The notes: generated by a model from the sequence alone, not told the origin. Shown: positions 17,461 through 28,067, counted from the stretch's first letter. The stretch is 40,069 nt of DNA from Minisyncoccota bacterium (GCA_018646985.1 JABGTR010000032.1:1-40069), one strand, 5' to 3'. Numbers and translations are program-made.

Positions 17461-19203
17461 TTAGATAACCTTCTCTTCTTTTCTTAATTCAAATGATAAA
17501 TAAATAAAAACCATTAAACTCAAGAAACTGACTAAGTCACTCCACCACCTCACATTGCTAGAAGACAGAATCACTCCCACTAAATGACTTCCCTGAGGAA
17601 CATCGACGACTATATTACCATCTTCACCAGTTTTTTTATCTACTGAAAAACCATCTATTTCTACTTCCCAACCGGGAAAATCTGCAACTGCAAACTCAAC
17701 TTTCTTATCAGCTGAAAAATCAGTTTTGATTAGATTCTCATGACTTCTATCTATTAGGACCTCTATCTCTTCATCACAACCATCTTTACACCATGCCAAC
17801 GTGTCTGGTGGAACTAAACTCTCTGCCATTTGCACTGGAATATAATCTGGTAGGATGCCACTCATCTCTCGCTGGATCATTCCAGTATCAGTGTAATAAA
17901 ACTGATTGGCATCAGTTAAAAATTCGTTAGGTTGAAAAAGCTGAGCATTAAATAGCAAAGCTATTAATAGACCAAACGACCATAGATATCGAAATTTTCT
18001 TTGCTTAATTAAGCTAGCACTCATCCCCACTAACAAACCCAAGAAGATAATCCCCACTCCTAAGAATCTCCATGGAAACTGAGCATAAGGTAAACCAGGT
18101 AATGTATCCCAAAGAGGTTTTGACTTTAGGATACTCATAAACAAAGATAGACCTAGGATTGACCCCAATAATACAGAGAGAGTAATTTTTTTATCGGCAA
18201 AGATTCGACTCCGTTTCTTATTTTTCAAAACTCTATTCAGGATGAATAGCCCTAACCCTATCAAACCAACCAACTGTCCTGCACCCAAAAAGAATGAAAG
18301 GCCGTCATCTGGACCCCAAGCTGAACCTTCATAGCCCCAATTCAGAGTAAAAAACTGGCGAATATAAAGGAAGTGATGAGAGTAGTGAAAGTATCCTGAA
18401 AAGATACTCTCTACTTTAGTGAGGTTCTTTTCTAATAAAGCCGGAAAAAGATAAAAGCTTGATAAGCCAGTTGCTAATAGTAAAGAGCCACTAACCCTAA
18501 GCAAAGTTTCTAACTCACTATTTTTGTTTCGATGAACAATCCATTTGCGGTAACCCAAGAATAGAACTGTAAAAAGCAAACTCAGTGGTACGAACAACAT
18601 TGTCATGATGTTATGACTCAGCATTAAGACTACTAATGAAATAGTGAGAGTTTTCCAACCATTTTTCTCACGCTTAACTATTTGCAAAATACCTATTAAA
18701 ACCCAAGGCATGGCCATAATTCCCCAAGCTTCACTTAAAGCACCCCTTACAAAAAGATTAACTGCTCTATAGGGAGCTAAAGTGATTGCCGCTGCAGTTA
18801 AAATTGCTCCAGAATGACCGAAAAATCTCCCCCCCAATTTGTAAGATCCCCAAGCGGTAAAGATAGCTGAAAATAAGAATAAAAGCTTGACTACAGTTAA
18901 GACTTCAAGTCCAAACCAATGAAAAGCTGCGCCAACATAATAAGGAAGTGGCGCATAAAACTCAAAAAGTGGCATTCCATAGCCATAGCCAAAGTTTTCA
19001 CTCCACCGGACTGGTAGCTGCCCATCCCCTAAAGCACGGTACATCTCGATTACTCTCGCCGCATGAATATAATCATGTGCTCTAAAAAACTCAGGATGAA
19101 CCAGGGCCCATGAAGAAGCAGTAATAATGGCTAGTAAAGACAAAACTGTTAAGAATTTCTTCATTAATTTCTTATTGTACTCAATAAAGAGATCATAAAC
19201 CAC
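17461..19203 (-). CDS. Integral membrane protein, PTPS-related / YfhO-like
   Basis: Multi-TM; RWSENFGYGYGMPLFEFYAPLPYYVGAAFHWFG; C-terminal beta-rich domain; true start may be the internal MKKFLTV. Confidence 0.65.
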   Translation of the reverse strand: MVYDLFIEYNKKLMKKFLTVLSLLAIITASSWALVHPEFFRAHDYIHAARVIEMYRALGDGQLPVRWSENFGYGYGMPLFEFYAPLPYYVGAAFHWFGLEVLTVVKLLFLFSAIFTAWGSYKLGGRFFGHSGAILTAAAITLAPYRAVNLFVRGALSEAWGIMAMPWVLIGILQIVKREKNGWKTLTISLVVLMLSHNIMTMLFVPLSLLFTVLFLGYRKWIVHRNKNSELETLLRVSGSLLLATGLSSFYLFPALLEKNLTKVESIFSGYFHYSHHFLYIRQFFTLNWGYEGSAWGPDDGLSFFLGAGQLVGLIGLGLFILNRVLKNKKRSRIFADKKITLSVLLGSILGLSLFMSILKSKPLWDTLPGLPYAQFPWRFLGVGIIFLGLLVGMSASLIKQRKFRYLWSFGLLIALLFNAQLFQPNEFLTDANQFYYTDTGMIQREMSGILPDYIPVQMAESLVPPDTLAWCKDGCDEEIEVLIDRSHENLIKTDFSADKKVEFAVADFPGWEVEIDGFSVDKKTGEDGNIVVDVPQGSHLVGVILSSSNVRWWSDLVSFLSLMVFIYLSFELRKEEKVI

Positions 19204-19235
19204 ACAAAGTTGATTTGTGAGATAATATTTTAATC

Positions 19236-20333
19236 ATGGAGTCTCATAAAGACAATCAACCTAAAATTAGTCAGTCACAATCTAAACTACAGATTTTTTT
19301 AAAAATTAACTTTTTTGCAGTTTTAATTTTCTTGGGCATGCTTTTAGTGACCGCCATTAGTATTGGCATCTTTGCTTACTCTAAACTGTACAATTTTTCT
19401 AAATCAGCTGGTGTGTCTATTCCAAATCTTCATCAAACACTAGCTACTGGGTGGGAACAATCTCCTACAGAAACTGATAGTTATAAAAATATTTTGATAT
19501 TAGGAGTGGATACCCTAGAAACTAGAGGTGACTCTAAGCCCTTAACTGACAGTATTATCTTATCTTCCATTAATCTGGAGACAGGGAAAATTACTTTACT
19601 ACCTTTGCCTAGAGACCTCTGGAGTGAAGACTACCAAACAAAGATAAATGCTCTCTATACCTATGGCTTAGAACGTTACCCAGAAAATCCTCAAAAATTT
19701 AGCCAAGAAGTTATCTCAGAGATGACTAATATAGAAATCCACCACACTTTAGTTGTCTCTATGGAAATGGTTGCGGAGATTATTGATTTAGCAGGTGGCG
19801 TAGAAGTTAGCGTAGAGCAAGGATTTACCGACAAAGAATTCCCTCGGACTGATGTTGATGTGACTACTGAAGCAGATCCCGAAAATCTCTATGAGGTGAT
19901 TACTTTTGAAGCTGGCCTCCAAAAGATGGACGGCCAGACAGCTCTCAAATACATCCGCAGCCGGCATGGTGATAATGATCAAAATACTGATAATGCTCGC
20001 TCAAGCCGACAACAGGCCGTGATCCAAGCCTTAGTAAAAAAATTAACTAGTAAAAAAACACTTCTAGATACCGACTTAGCCGGGCAGCTATATAAATATT
20101 ATCTGGATCACCTTGCAGCTGATTTAACTCCAACAGAGCTAATCGCCACTGGTAAAAAATTACTTCCTAATAAGGACAATATTCAGCTGATAAATACTAG
20201 CCTAAAAATTTATCCTGAAGACCCTTCGGGAACGATTGAACATCCTGCTCAATACCTTTATGATGGGCAATGGGTTTATTCAATTAGAGACCAAGATAAA
20301 TTTAAGCTCAATATTAAAAAACAACTGAATTAA
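19236..20333 (+). CDS. LytR-CpsA-Psr (LCP) family protein
   Basis: N-terminal TM; NILILGVDTLETRGDSKPLTDSIILSSINLETGKITLLPLPRDLW; ALKYIRSRHGDNDQNTDNARSSRQQAVIQAL. Confidence 0.93.
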   Translation: MESHKDNQPKISQSQSKLQIFLKINFFAVLIFLGMLLVTAISIGIFAYSKLYNFSKSAGVSIPNLHQTLATGWEQSPTETDSYKNILILGVDTLETRGDSKPLTDSIILSSINLETGKITLLPLPRDLWSEDYQTKINALYTYGLERYPENPQKFSQEVISEMTNIEIHHTLVVSMEMVAEIIDLAGGVEVSVEQGFTDKEFPRTDVDVTTEADPENLYEVITFEAGLQKMDGQTALKYIRSRHGDNDQNTDNARSSRQQAVIQALVKKLTSKKTLLDTDLAGQLYKYYLDHLAADLTPTELIATGKKLLPNKDNIQLINTSLKIYPEDPSGTIEHPAQYLYDGQWVYSIRDQDKFKLNIKKQLN

Positions 20334-20353
20334 TTAGGCTGAGGAGAAAAATA

Positions 20354-21385
20354 ATGCCAACTAATACTCCATATAAAAATATTCTTGTCAGCGGTGGAGC
20401 TGGTTTTATTGGCTCCAACTTTATTCATTATTGGCTTAAAAAATATCCGGACACTAATTTAGTCAATTTGGACGCACTCACTTATGCTGGTAATTTAGAA
20501 AATCTAAAAGAAGTCGAAAACTTACCAAATTATAAATTCATCCAGGGCAACATCTTAGATCGTCAGTTAGTGAATGAAATCATGCCAGGCATTGACCTAG
20601 TTGTTCATTTTGCGGCTGAGTCTCATGTCGATCGCTCAATTTTAGAACCAGCTGTATTCTTAGAAACTAATGCTATTGGCACCCAAGTTCTACTGGAAGC
20701 AGCCTTAAAAAATAAAGTTAAAAGGTTCCATCACATCTCTACGGATGAGGTATTTGGCTCACTTGAACTTGAATCTGACGAACAGTTTAATGATCAAACC
20801 CCTTATGATCCTCGTAGCCCCTACTCTGCTAGTAAGGCCGCCTCAGATCACTTGGTCAGGGCTTACGGAGAGACTTTTGGTTTGCCCTATATCATTACTA
20901 ACTGCTCTAACAACTATGGTGAATATCACTTCCCAGAAAAACTTTTCCCTCTAGCAATTACAAACTTGATTGAAGGCAAAAAAATACCTGTCTATGGAGA
21001 TGGTAAAAATGTGCGAGATTGGCTTTATGTCCAAGATCACTGCAGTGCTATTGATGCTGTTTTGCACCGAGGTGAGAATGCAGAAACCTATCTAGTAGGA
21101 GGATTAACTGAGGACATTTCTAATTTAGAAATAGTGAAGATGATTATTAATCTGATGGGAGAATCTGAGGATAAGATTGAGTTTGTTAAAGATAGGTTAG
21201 GTCATGATCGACGCTACAGTGTTGATTGGAGTAAATTAAATAAAAAATTAGATTGGAAACCTGACGTTACTCTCGAAGAAGGTTTGACTAAGACTATCTC
21301 CTGGTATAAAAATAATCCTCAATGGTGGCAACCACTTAAGGAAAAATCTCAAGAGTTTTTCAAAATTAACTACAAACAAGGATAG
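20354..21385 (+). CDS. rfbB: dTDP-glucose 4,6-dehydratase
   Basis: GGAGFIGSNFIHYW, HFAAESHVDRSI, HISTDEVFGSL, YSASKAASDHLVRAY; SD GAGGAG upstream. Confidence 0.95.
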   Translation: MPTNTPYKNILVSGGAGFIGSNFIHYWLKKYPDTNLVNLDALTYAGNLENLKEVENLPNYKFIQGNILDRQLVNEIMPGIDLVVHFAAESHVDRSILEPAVFLETNAIGTQVLLEAALKNKVKRFHHISTDEVFGSLELESDEQFNDQTPYDPRSPYSASKAASDHLVRAYGETFGLPYIITNCSNNYGEYHFPEKLFPLAITNLIEGKKIPVYGDGKNVRDWLYVQDHCSAIDAVLHRGENAETYLVGGLTEDISNLEIVKMIINLMGESEDKIEFVKDRLGHDRRYSVDWSKLNKKLDWKPDVTLEEGLTKTISWYKNNPQWWQPLKEKSQEFFKINYKQG

Positions 21386-21389
21386 AATT

Positions 21390-21995
21390 ATGACTCCAAT
21401 TAGCTACAACCCCAATCAAGCAGAAAAAGCGACTGATATTTTCTTTAAAACTCCTCTCAAAGGTCTCTACTACATGCCTTTAAAAGTTTTTAGAGATGAG
21501 CGTGGTTTCTTCACTGAAACTGGCAGAATTCCAGAAGTAGAAGAGGTCACCGGAGAAAAATTTCAAATTGCCCAACTCAATCTTAGTTTGTCTGAGACTA
21601 ATTCTATCCGTGGTTTTCATGCTGAGGGATGGAATAAACTAGTTACAGTCACTCACGGAGTTGCTTTATGCGCTTTAGCTGATATCAGACCAGAGTCAGA
21701 GACTTTTGGACAGGTAGTGACTATCAAATTGGGTGATGGTCCAGATGCTAATTTTGGCAGTATTTATGTTACACAAGGGATCGCCAATTCTTTCTATGTG
21801 ATCGAGGGACCAGCTCTTTATTCATATGCAGTTGATCGGCTCTATAAAGACCGTAATCAAGCTGGGGATATGGCTATTTCATTATTTGACCCCGATCTGA
21901 ATATGACTTGGCCAGTACCCAAAGAAGAAATGATTATTTCTCAACGAGACTTAGACACAATTAGTTTAAGAGAAAAATTTCCACAAAAATTCTAA
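21390..21995 (+). CDS. dTDP-4-dehydrorhamnose 3,5-epimerase-like (divergent RmlC)
   Basis: VFRDERGFFTE, SIRGFHAEGWNKLV, TFGQVVTIKL, DLNMTWP; located between rfbB- and rfbD-like genes. Confidence 0.8.
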   Translation: MTPISYNPNQAEKATDIFFKTPLKGLYYMPLKVFRDERGFFTETGRIPEVEEVTGEKFQIAQLNLSLSETNSIRGFHAEGWNKLVTVTHGVALCALADIRPESETFGQVVTIKLGDGPDANFGSIYVTQGIANSFYVIEGPALYSYAVDRLYKDRNQAGDMAISLFDPDLNMTWPVPKEEMIISQRDLDTISLREKFPQKF

Positions 21996-22006
21996 GGAGT
22001 GACTTT

Positions 22007-22888
22007 ATGCAAAAAACACCAATTTTAACTACTGGTTTGACTGGCTTAGTAGGTTCACGCATTGCTGAGATGCTTGAGGATAAGTATGAGTTCTTTAACA
22101 TGGACCTCACTACCGGAGTAGATATTACAGATAAAGCTAAAATTGGAAACTTTGTTAAAAAACATCCTGCTCAAGTCATGATCCACCTGGCAGCTTTTAC
22201 TGATGTTAATGGGGCTTTTGCTCAAACAGATGATAAAGATGGAATTTGCTATAGAGTAAATGTGACTGGTACAAAAAATATCGCAGAGGTTTGTAAAGAA
22301 AATGATATTTATCTAATTAACATCTCAACCGATTTTGTTTTTGCTGGTGACAAAGAAGAGTCTTATGCTGAGACTGATCTGCGCAACCCAATTGAATGGT
22401 ACGGACAAACTAAAGCTTGGGCAGAGGAAGTAATTGAAAAAACTTTGGAAAATTATGCCATCGCTAGAATTGGTTATCCATTCAGAGCTGAATTTGCGGC
22501 TAAGCCAGATACTGTAGCTAAAACTAAACAAGGACTAGCCACAGGAACTCTTTACCCTCAGTTTGCTGACATGACTATTACTCCAACTTATATTGATGAT
22601 ATGGCGAGAGCTATTGAGCTTATGATCGAAAAAAAACCTCAAGGAATTTTTCACCTTCACAACTCATCTTCACTTTCTCCATTTGAATTAGCTAAAAAAA
22701 TAGCGGTTACTTTTGGCTTTGATCCAAAGACTGTTAAAGAAGGAAGCTTGGAAGAGTACCTGAAAACAACAGAGAGACCTTATCAAAAAAGTCTAAAGAT
22801 GAGCAATCAAAAAGTGCAAGCAGAACTGGGGATTAAGCTAATGACTATAGATGAAGCCCTAGAAGACATTAAGAAACAGTTAGCTTAA
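22007..22888 (+). CDS. dTDP-4-dehydrorhamnose reductase-like SDR
   Basis: TTGLTGLVGSRIAEML, HLAAFTDVNGAFAQ, ISTDFVFAGDKEESYAETD, YGQTKAWAEE; SD AAGGAG. Confidence 0.85.
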   Translation: MQKTPILTTGLTGLVGSRIAEMLEDKYEFFNMDLTTGVDITDKAKIGNFVKKHPAQVMIHLAAFTDVNGAFAQTDDKDGICYRVNVTGTKNIAEVCKENDIYLINISTDFVFAGDKEESYAETDLRNPIEWYGQTKAWAEEVIEKTLENYAIARIGYPFRAEFAAKPDTVAKTKQGLATGTLYPQFADMTITPTYIDDMARAIELMIEKKPQGIFHLHNSSSLSPFELAKKIAVTFGFDPKTVKEGSLEEYLKTTERPYQKSLKMSNQKVQAELGIKLMTIDEALEDIKKQLA

Positions 22889-23563
22889 ATCAGGTCTTTT
22901 CTCCTGAGTTTTTTTCCTAGCTTTTTGCTCTCTCCATTTTTTTATTTCCCCGTGATCTCCAGATTTTAAAACTGCGGGTACTTTTTTTCCATCAAATTCC
23001 TCTGGCCGAGTGTACTGGGGATGACCTAGCAAGCTAGAGCCAGCGCTAAATGAATCTGTCGGAGCAGAGTTCTCATCACCTAAAACTCCAGGTAAAAGAC
23101 GAATTACACTATCTGCAATAACCATGGCTGGAATTTCTCCACCAGTCAGCACATAGTCACCAATTGATAATTCTAGGTCTACATAATCTCGAATTCGTTC
23201 ATCAAAACCCTCATAATGACCCGCTATTAATATTAAGCTTTCCTTTTTCGAAAACTGCTCTGCTTTTTGTTGAGAATATTTCTCACCTTGAGGACTCAGT
23301 AAAATCACTTTTGAATTCTTATTTTTCTCTTTTAAATCAGTAATGGCGTGGCACAACACATCTACTTTCAAAACCATCCCCGGACCACCTCCAAAAGGAC
23401 GATCATCCACCATCTTGTGTTTATCCAAAGCCCAATCTCTTAAATTGTGTACTTTTATCTCTACGCTAGCTGATTCTTGGGCTCGTTTAAGAATGCTCTG
23501 CGCAAAAACAGACTCAAACATGGCTGGAAAAATAGTGATGATGTTTATCTTCATATTAAACAT
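22880..23563 (-). CDS. trmD: tRNA (guanine-N1)-methyltransferase
   Basis: INIITIFPAMFESVFAQSIL, DDRPFGGGPGMVLK, GHYEGFDERIRDYVDLELSIGDYVLTGGEIPAMV, LLGHPQYTRPEEFDG. Confidence 0.97.
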   Translation of the reverse strand: MFNMKINIITIFPAMFESVFAQSILKRAQESASVEIKVHNLRDWALDKHKMVDDRPFGGGPGMVLKVDVLCHAITDLKEKNKNSKVILLSPQGEKYSQQKAEQFSKKESLILIAGHYEGFDERIRDYVDLELSIGDYVLTGGEIPAMVIADSVIRLLPGVLGDENSAPTDSFSAGSSLLGHPQYTRPEEFDGKKVPAVLKSGDHGEIKKWREQKARKKTQEKRPDLS

Positions 23564-23653
23564 AATTTTATCACCTTAGCTGTGATATTATTAGACAATG
23601 CGCACAGCACCTTTTATACCAGCTAAATTTTATTCTAAAATTAAGGGTCTAAA

Positions 23654-24931
23654 ATGAAAATTGCTTGTATTGGGACTGGTTTTGTGGGGGTAGTGACAAC
23701 TGCTGTTTTTGCTTCTCATGGTCATGAAGTGGCTGGATTAGATATTGATGAGAATAAAGTTGCTTCTCTATCTAAAGGCCAAGTTCCTTTCTTTGAGCCA
23801 GGACTCAACGAACTCCTTAATAAAACCCTTGTAAGTGGCAACCTGACTTTTACCACCTCATACCAAGAGGCCATCACCGACGCTGAAATTATTTTGATTA
23901 TGGTCGGGACACCATCAGCTGCCGATGGTCAGGCTGATCTTAAATATGTCCTGGCTACAGCAGAGAGCATGGCTCCTTACTTAAAAGAAGACGCCATTGT
24001 AGTTATTAAAAGCACTGTTCCTCCTGGAACAAATAAAAAAATAGAAAAAATTCTCAAACAAAAAGCTAAAGTTTCTTTTACCACTGCTTCCGTTCCTGAA
24101 TTTTTAAGAGAAGGAACTGCAGTTGAAGACACACTTCATCCTTCCAGAGTGGTTATTGGCTCTACGAATAAGAAAGCGGCTGACAAATTAGCCCAGCTTC
24201 ACCGCCCTCTATCCGATAGGATAATTGTCATGAAACCAGAGTCAGCTCAAATGTCTAAGTATGCCGCCAATACCTATCTTGCAACTCGAATTACTTTTAT
24301 TAACCAAGTGGCAGACTTATGTGAAAAAAATGGAGCTGACATTCAAGAGGTTATTGCTGGCATTGGTGAAGACTCCAGAATCGGAGATCACTATTGGTAT
24401 CCAGGCTTTGGCTATGGTGGCTCTTGTTTTCCTAAAGATGTTAGTGAACTAGCTGCCTACTCTAGAGCAGTGGGTGAATCAGACAACCTGATGAATAAAG
24501 TTCATGACTTAAATCAAGCTCGAACCCCATATCTAATGGAGAAATTAGGCAAAAAAGTTGGTGGCTGGAAAAACAAGAAAGTAGCCATACTCGGATTATC
24601 CTTTAAACCTAATACAGATGATACTCGCGAAGCTCCCAGCATTGCTATTATCAATCACCTTCAACAAAATGGTGCAGAAGTAACTGGGTTCGATCCCATG
24701 GCAAAATGGAGGGGAGATTCAACTAATTTCTCCCAGAAAGAAAGTGTTGTAGAAGCAGTTGCTGAGGCTGATGTTATCATCGCAGTAATCGAGTGGCCAG
24801 AGATTGTTTCCTTTGACTTTTCTAAAACAAAACTTGATAAGCAACAGTTCTTTATCGATGGTCGGAATCAATTTGAACCCAGCATTCTTATAAATAACAA
24901 CTACACTTACTTAGGTATTGGTAGAAAGTAA
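23654..24931 (+). CDS. ugd: UDP-glucose 6-dehydrogenase family
   Basis: KIACIGTGFVGVVTTAVFASHGHEV, STVPPGTN, PEFLREGTA, GYGGSCFPKDV, LGLSFKPNTDDTREAPS. Confidence 0.95.
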   Translation: MKIACIGTGFVGVVTTAVFASHGHEVAGLDIDENKVASLSKGQVPFFEPGLNELLNKTLVSGNLTFTTSYQEAITDAEIILIMVGTPSAADGQADLKYVLATAESMAPYLKEDAIVVIKSTVPPGTNKKIEKILKQKAKVSFTTASVPEFLREGTAVEDTLHPSRVVIGSTNKKAADKLAQLHRPLSDRIIVMKPESAQMSKYAANTYLATRITFINQVADLCEKNGADIQEVIAGIGEDSRIGDHYWYPGFGYGGSCFPKDVSELAAYSRAVGESDNLMNKVHDLNQARTPYLMEKLGKKVGGWKNKKVAILGLSFKPNTDDTREAPSIAIINHLQQNGAEVTGFDPMAKWRGDSTNFSQKESVVEAVAEADVIIAVIEWPEIVSFDFSKTKLDKQQFFIDGRNQFEPSILINNNYTYLGIGRK

Positions 24932-24933
24932 AC

Positions 24934-25899
24934 ATGGATCAACCCACAATTCTTATCACCGGAGGAACAGGATTTGTGGGCTCACACTTAGTGGAAAAAC
25001 TAGCTGAGTTGGGTCAAAAAAACATCCATGTTACTAGCTACTCTGACAAGCCAGGGTTCGTTCACCAACTGTTACCTTCATCACAAATTCATCAACTAGA
25101 CTTAACTGATCAAGAGAAAACATTTGCTTTAATAGAGAAAATAAAACCAAATCAAATCTATCATCTAGCTTCGCTAGCTGCTGTTGGGAAAAGCTTTAAT
25201 AATACTAAAAAAGTTCTAGATAATAACACTCAACTCCAGCTTAATATTCTTGAGGCTGTTAAAAAATTCTCTCCTGACTCACGCTTACTAGTTATTGGCA
25301 GTGCCATGTCATACGATCTAACTAAGTCTTATGATGGACATAGCCCTCAATCAATCACAGAAACTTACCCCTTAGGACCAGCCAGTCCTTACGCTGTTTC
25401 TAAAGCAATGCAAGATTTATTAGCCTACTCCTACTACCAAAGCTTTGGGATGGATATCATCAGAGCTAGACCTTTCAATCATATTGGAGAAAGACAAACT
25501 CCAGATTTTGCGGTGGCTGCTTTTGCTCAACAGATATCAGCTATTGAAAAAAACCAACAACAAATTCTTCAAGTTGGTAACCTAACCGCTAGCCGTGATT
25601 TTACCGACGTTAAAGATATGGTAAAAGCATATATGCTCTTAATGGAAAAGGGCATTGCTGGTCAGGTTTATAACATTGGCACTGGTCATGGACATCAAAT
25701 TCAGGAAGTCCTGAATCTAATGCTTGGATTTGCTGAGGTTAAAATTGAGGTTGAAATTGATCAAGCAAGAATGAGACCATCTGATGTGCCAACAGCAATT
25801 GCAAATCCTGCAAAAATCAAAGACTTAGGTTGGCAACCTGAAATAAAAATTGAAGAAACATTAAAAAGAATATTATTATATTGGAGATCACAATCATGA
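24934..25899 (+). CDS. NAD-dependent epimerase/dehydratase, GDP-6-deoxy-D-mannose reductase-like
   Basis: ITGGTGFVGSHLVEKL, YAVSKAMQDLLAYSYYQSFGMDIIRARPFNHIGERQTPDF; next to gmd. Confidence 0.85.
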   Translation: MDQPTILITGGTGFVGSHLVEKLAELGQKNIHVTSYSDKPGFVHQLLPSSQIHQLDLTDQEKTFALIEKIKPNQIYHLASLAAVGKSFNNTKKVLDNNTQLQLNILEAVKKFSPDSRLLVIGSAMSYDLTKSYDGHSPQSITETYPLGPASPYAVSKAMQDLLAYSYYQSFGMDIIRARPFNHIGERQTPDFAVAAFAQQISAIEKNQQQILQVGNLTASRDFTDVKDMVKAYMLLMEKGIAGQVYNIGTGHGHQIQEVLNLMLGFAEVKIEVEIDQARMRPSDVPTAIANPAKIKDLGWQPEIKIEETLKRILLYWRSQS

Positions 25900-26867
25900 A
25901 AAAAGCTTTCATTACCGGTATTACTGGCCAAGATGGCTCGTACTTAGCAGAGTTACTTTTAGAAAAGGACTACCAAGTTTATGGTTTAACTAGAAGGACC
26001 AGCACTCAAAATTTCGCTCGAATTGAACACATCATCCACCATCCCAACCTAGAGCTAATCTCTGGTGATCTGATGGATCAACACTCCCTTACCTACCCAA
26101 TTAAAAAGATTCAGCCTGACGAAGTTTATAATTTAGCTGCACAATCCTTTGTCCAAGCTAGCTGGGAACAGCCAGTATTGACTGGAGATTTCACTGCTAT
26201 TGGAGTAACTAGAGTTTTGGAAGCCATTCGACTAGCTTGTCCTTCCGCTAAATTTTACCAAGCTAGCTCCTCAGAAATGTTCGGTAAGGTCCGCCAAACT
26301 CCACAAGATGAAAACACTCCTTTCTATCCCCGATCACCTTACGGGGTGGCTAAAGTTTATGGGCACTGGATTACTGTTAACTACCGAGAATCCTACGACA
26401 TGTTTGCTGTCTCTGGAATTCTTTTCAACCATGAATCCCCCCGCCGAGGACTAGAATTTGTGACTCGTAAAATTGCTAATGCAGTAGCTCGAATTAAACT
26501 TGGTAAACAAGAGTTTATAGAATTAGGAAACCTGGATGCTGAACGAGACTGGGGCTATGCTAAAGACTATGTCGAAGCCATGTGGCTGATGCTTCAGCAA
26601 GATAACCCAGAAGACTTTGTGGTTGGAACTGGTGAAACTCACTCAGTAAGAGAGTTCTTACAACTTTCATGTAAAGCTGCCGGCATCGATAATTGGGAAT
26701 CAATTTACAAACACAACCCAGCTTTTGATAGACCCGCTGAAGTTGATCAGCTGATTGCAGATCCAAAAAGAACCCAGGAAAAACTGGGTTGGAAAACTTC
26801 TGTCACTTTTGAAGAGTTAGTTACCCTTATGGTGGAGGCTGAATTGGAGATGGAAAGCAAGAAATAG
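25896..26867 (+). CDS. gmd: GDP-mannose 4,6-dehydratase
   Basis: KKAFITGITGQDGSYLAELLLEKDYQVYGLTRR, FYQASSSEMFG, YGVAKVYGHWITVNYRESY, NHESPRRG; SD GGAG and ATGA overlap support start 25896. Confidence 0.96.
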   Translation: MKKAFITGITGQDGSYLAELLLEKDYQVYGLTRRTSTQNFARIEHIIHHPNLELISGDLMDQHSLTYPIKKIQPDEVYNLAAQSFVQASWEQPVLTGDFTAIGVTRVLEAIRLACPSAKFYQASSSEMFGKVRQTPQDENTPFYPRSPYGVAKVYGHWITVNYRESYDMFAVSGILFNHESPRRGLEFVTRKIANAVARIKLGKQEFIELGNLDAERDWGYAKDYVEAMWLMLQQDNPEDFVVGTGETHSVREFLQLSCKAAGIDNWESIYKHNPAFDRPAEVDQLIADPKRTQEKLGWKTSVTFEELVTLMVEAELEMESKK

Positions 26868-26870
26868 CAA

Positions 26871-28067
26871 ATGAAAAAAGCGATTGTTATTATCCCCACT
26901 TACAATGAAAAAGATAATATTGAAATAACTGTCTCAGCAATATTTGATGTCTTCGCCAAAATAAATAGCTGGGAAATGAATATTCTTGTTGTAGATGACT
27001 CTTCTCCAGACAAAACATATGACTTGGTCAGAAAATTACAGAAAAAAAAGAAGTATTCGTCAAAACTTCATCTTTTAATCAACAAACAAAAAGCTGGCTT
27101 AGGAGCTGCTTACTTAAAGGGAATGGAGAAAGCCTTTGGTGATCTTAAAGCTGATGTGGTTTTTGAATTTGACGCCGATCTTTCTCATGATGAGACTAAA
27201 ATTCCGCTATTTTTAGACAGAATCGATCAGGGGGACGACTTAGTCCTCGGGTCACGTTATATTCCTGGCGGAGGTATTCCTGATGATTGGGGTTTTCACC
27301 GTAAAGTGCTGAGTCAAGTGGGAAATATTGTTACCAGAATTATTCTAACTGATTTTTCTATTCGTGATTGGACTGGCGGCTACCGAGCTATTACAAAAAA
27401 AGCCTATGAACTGGTCTCTCCAGAAATGAACTCCGAGAAATTTGCTGGCTATACTTTTCAAATTGGATTCTTACATAAATCTAGACTAAAAGGACTCAAA
27501 ATAAGTGAGGTCCCATACAAGTTTAGAGATAGAACTTTTGGTAAATCGAAGATCGGCCCCGAATACATTAAAAATGCGCTATCATATATTATAAAGATGA
27601 AAATAAAATCAATCCTCAACCACCGCATATTCAAATTTTTAATAGTCGGAGGGCTAGGAACCCTAGTCCAACTGATTACTCTTCAATTATTTAGAGCTTT
27701 ATTGCCAGATTTTAGCTGGTTGTTTTTAACTAGCTTTACTCTGACTACTTTTCTAAGTATTGAGATTGCCATTCTATCTAATTTTGCCTTGAATAATCTG
27801 TGGACATTTGCTGACCGCAAGATAACTTTAGCTCAAGCGCCATTTAAGTTTCTGCAGTTTAATATTACTTCAGCTGGCTCAATCTTAATCCAGCTAATTG
27901 TGGCTACAGTTGGTGAAAAAGTCTGGGGTATTTTTGATCTATTCATGATCCCAGTTATAAATATGAATTTTGACACTGGCACCCTTTATGTCATGATCGG
28001 CATCTTATTGGGACTGTTCTGGAACTTCTTTGCTTACAACGCTTTTATCTGGAAAAAAAAGAAATAA
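26871..28067 (+). CDS. Polyprenol phosphate mannosyltransferase (GT2, DPM-like) fused to GtrA domain
   Basis: IVIIPTYNEKDNIEITV, VVDDSSPDKT, FEFDADLSHDETKIP, TGGYRAI; C-terminal KFLIVGGLGTLVQLITLQLF four-TM GtrA region. Confidence 0.92.
   Translation: MKKAIVIIPTYNEKDNIEITVSAIFDVFAKINSWEMNILVVDDSSPDKTYDLVRKLQKKKKYSSKLHLLINKQKAGLGAAYLKGMEKAFGDLKADVVFEFDADLSHDETKIPLFLDRIDQGDDLVLGSRYIPGGGIPDDWGFHRKVLSQVGNIVTRIILTDFSIRDWTGGYRAITKKAYELVSPEMNSEKFAGYTFQIGFLHKSRLKGLKISEVPYKFRDRTFGKSKIGPEYIKNALSYIIKMKIKSILNHRIFKFLIVGGLGTLVQLITLQLFRALLPDFSWLFLTSFTLTTFLSIEIAILSNFALNNLWTFADRKITLAQAPFKFLQFNITSAGSILIQLIVATVGEKVWGIFDLFMIPVINMNFDTGTLYVMIGILLGLFWNFFAYNAFIWKKKK

Noticed and set aside
24686-24705. GGTTCGATCCC resembling a T-loop
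   Set aside because: Lies within ugd coding sequence (TGFDPMA) and has no matching acceptor stem.
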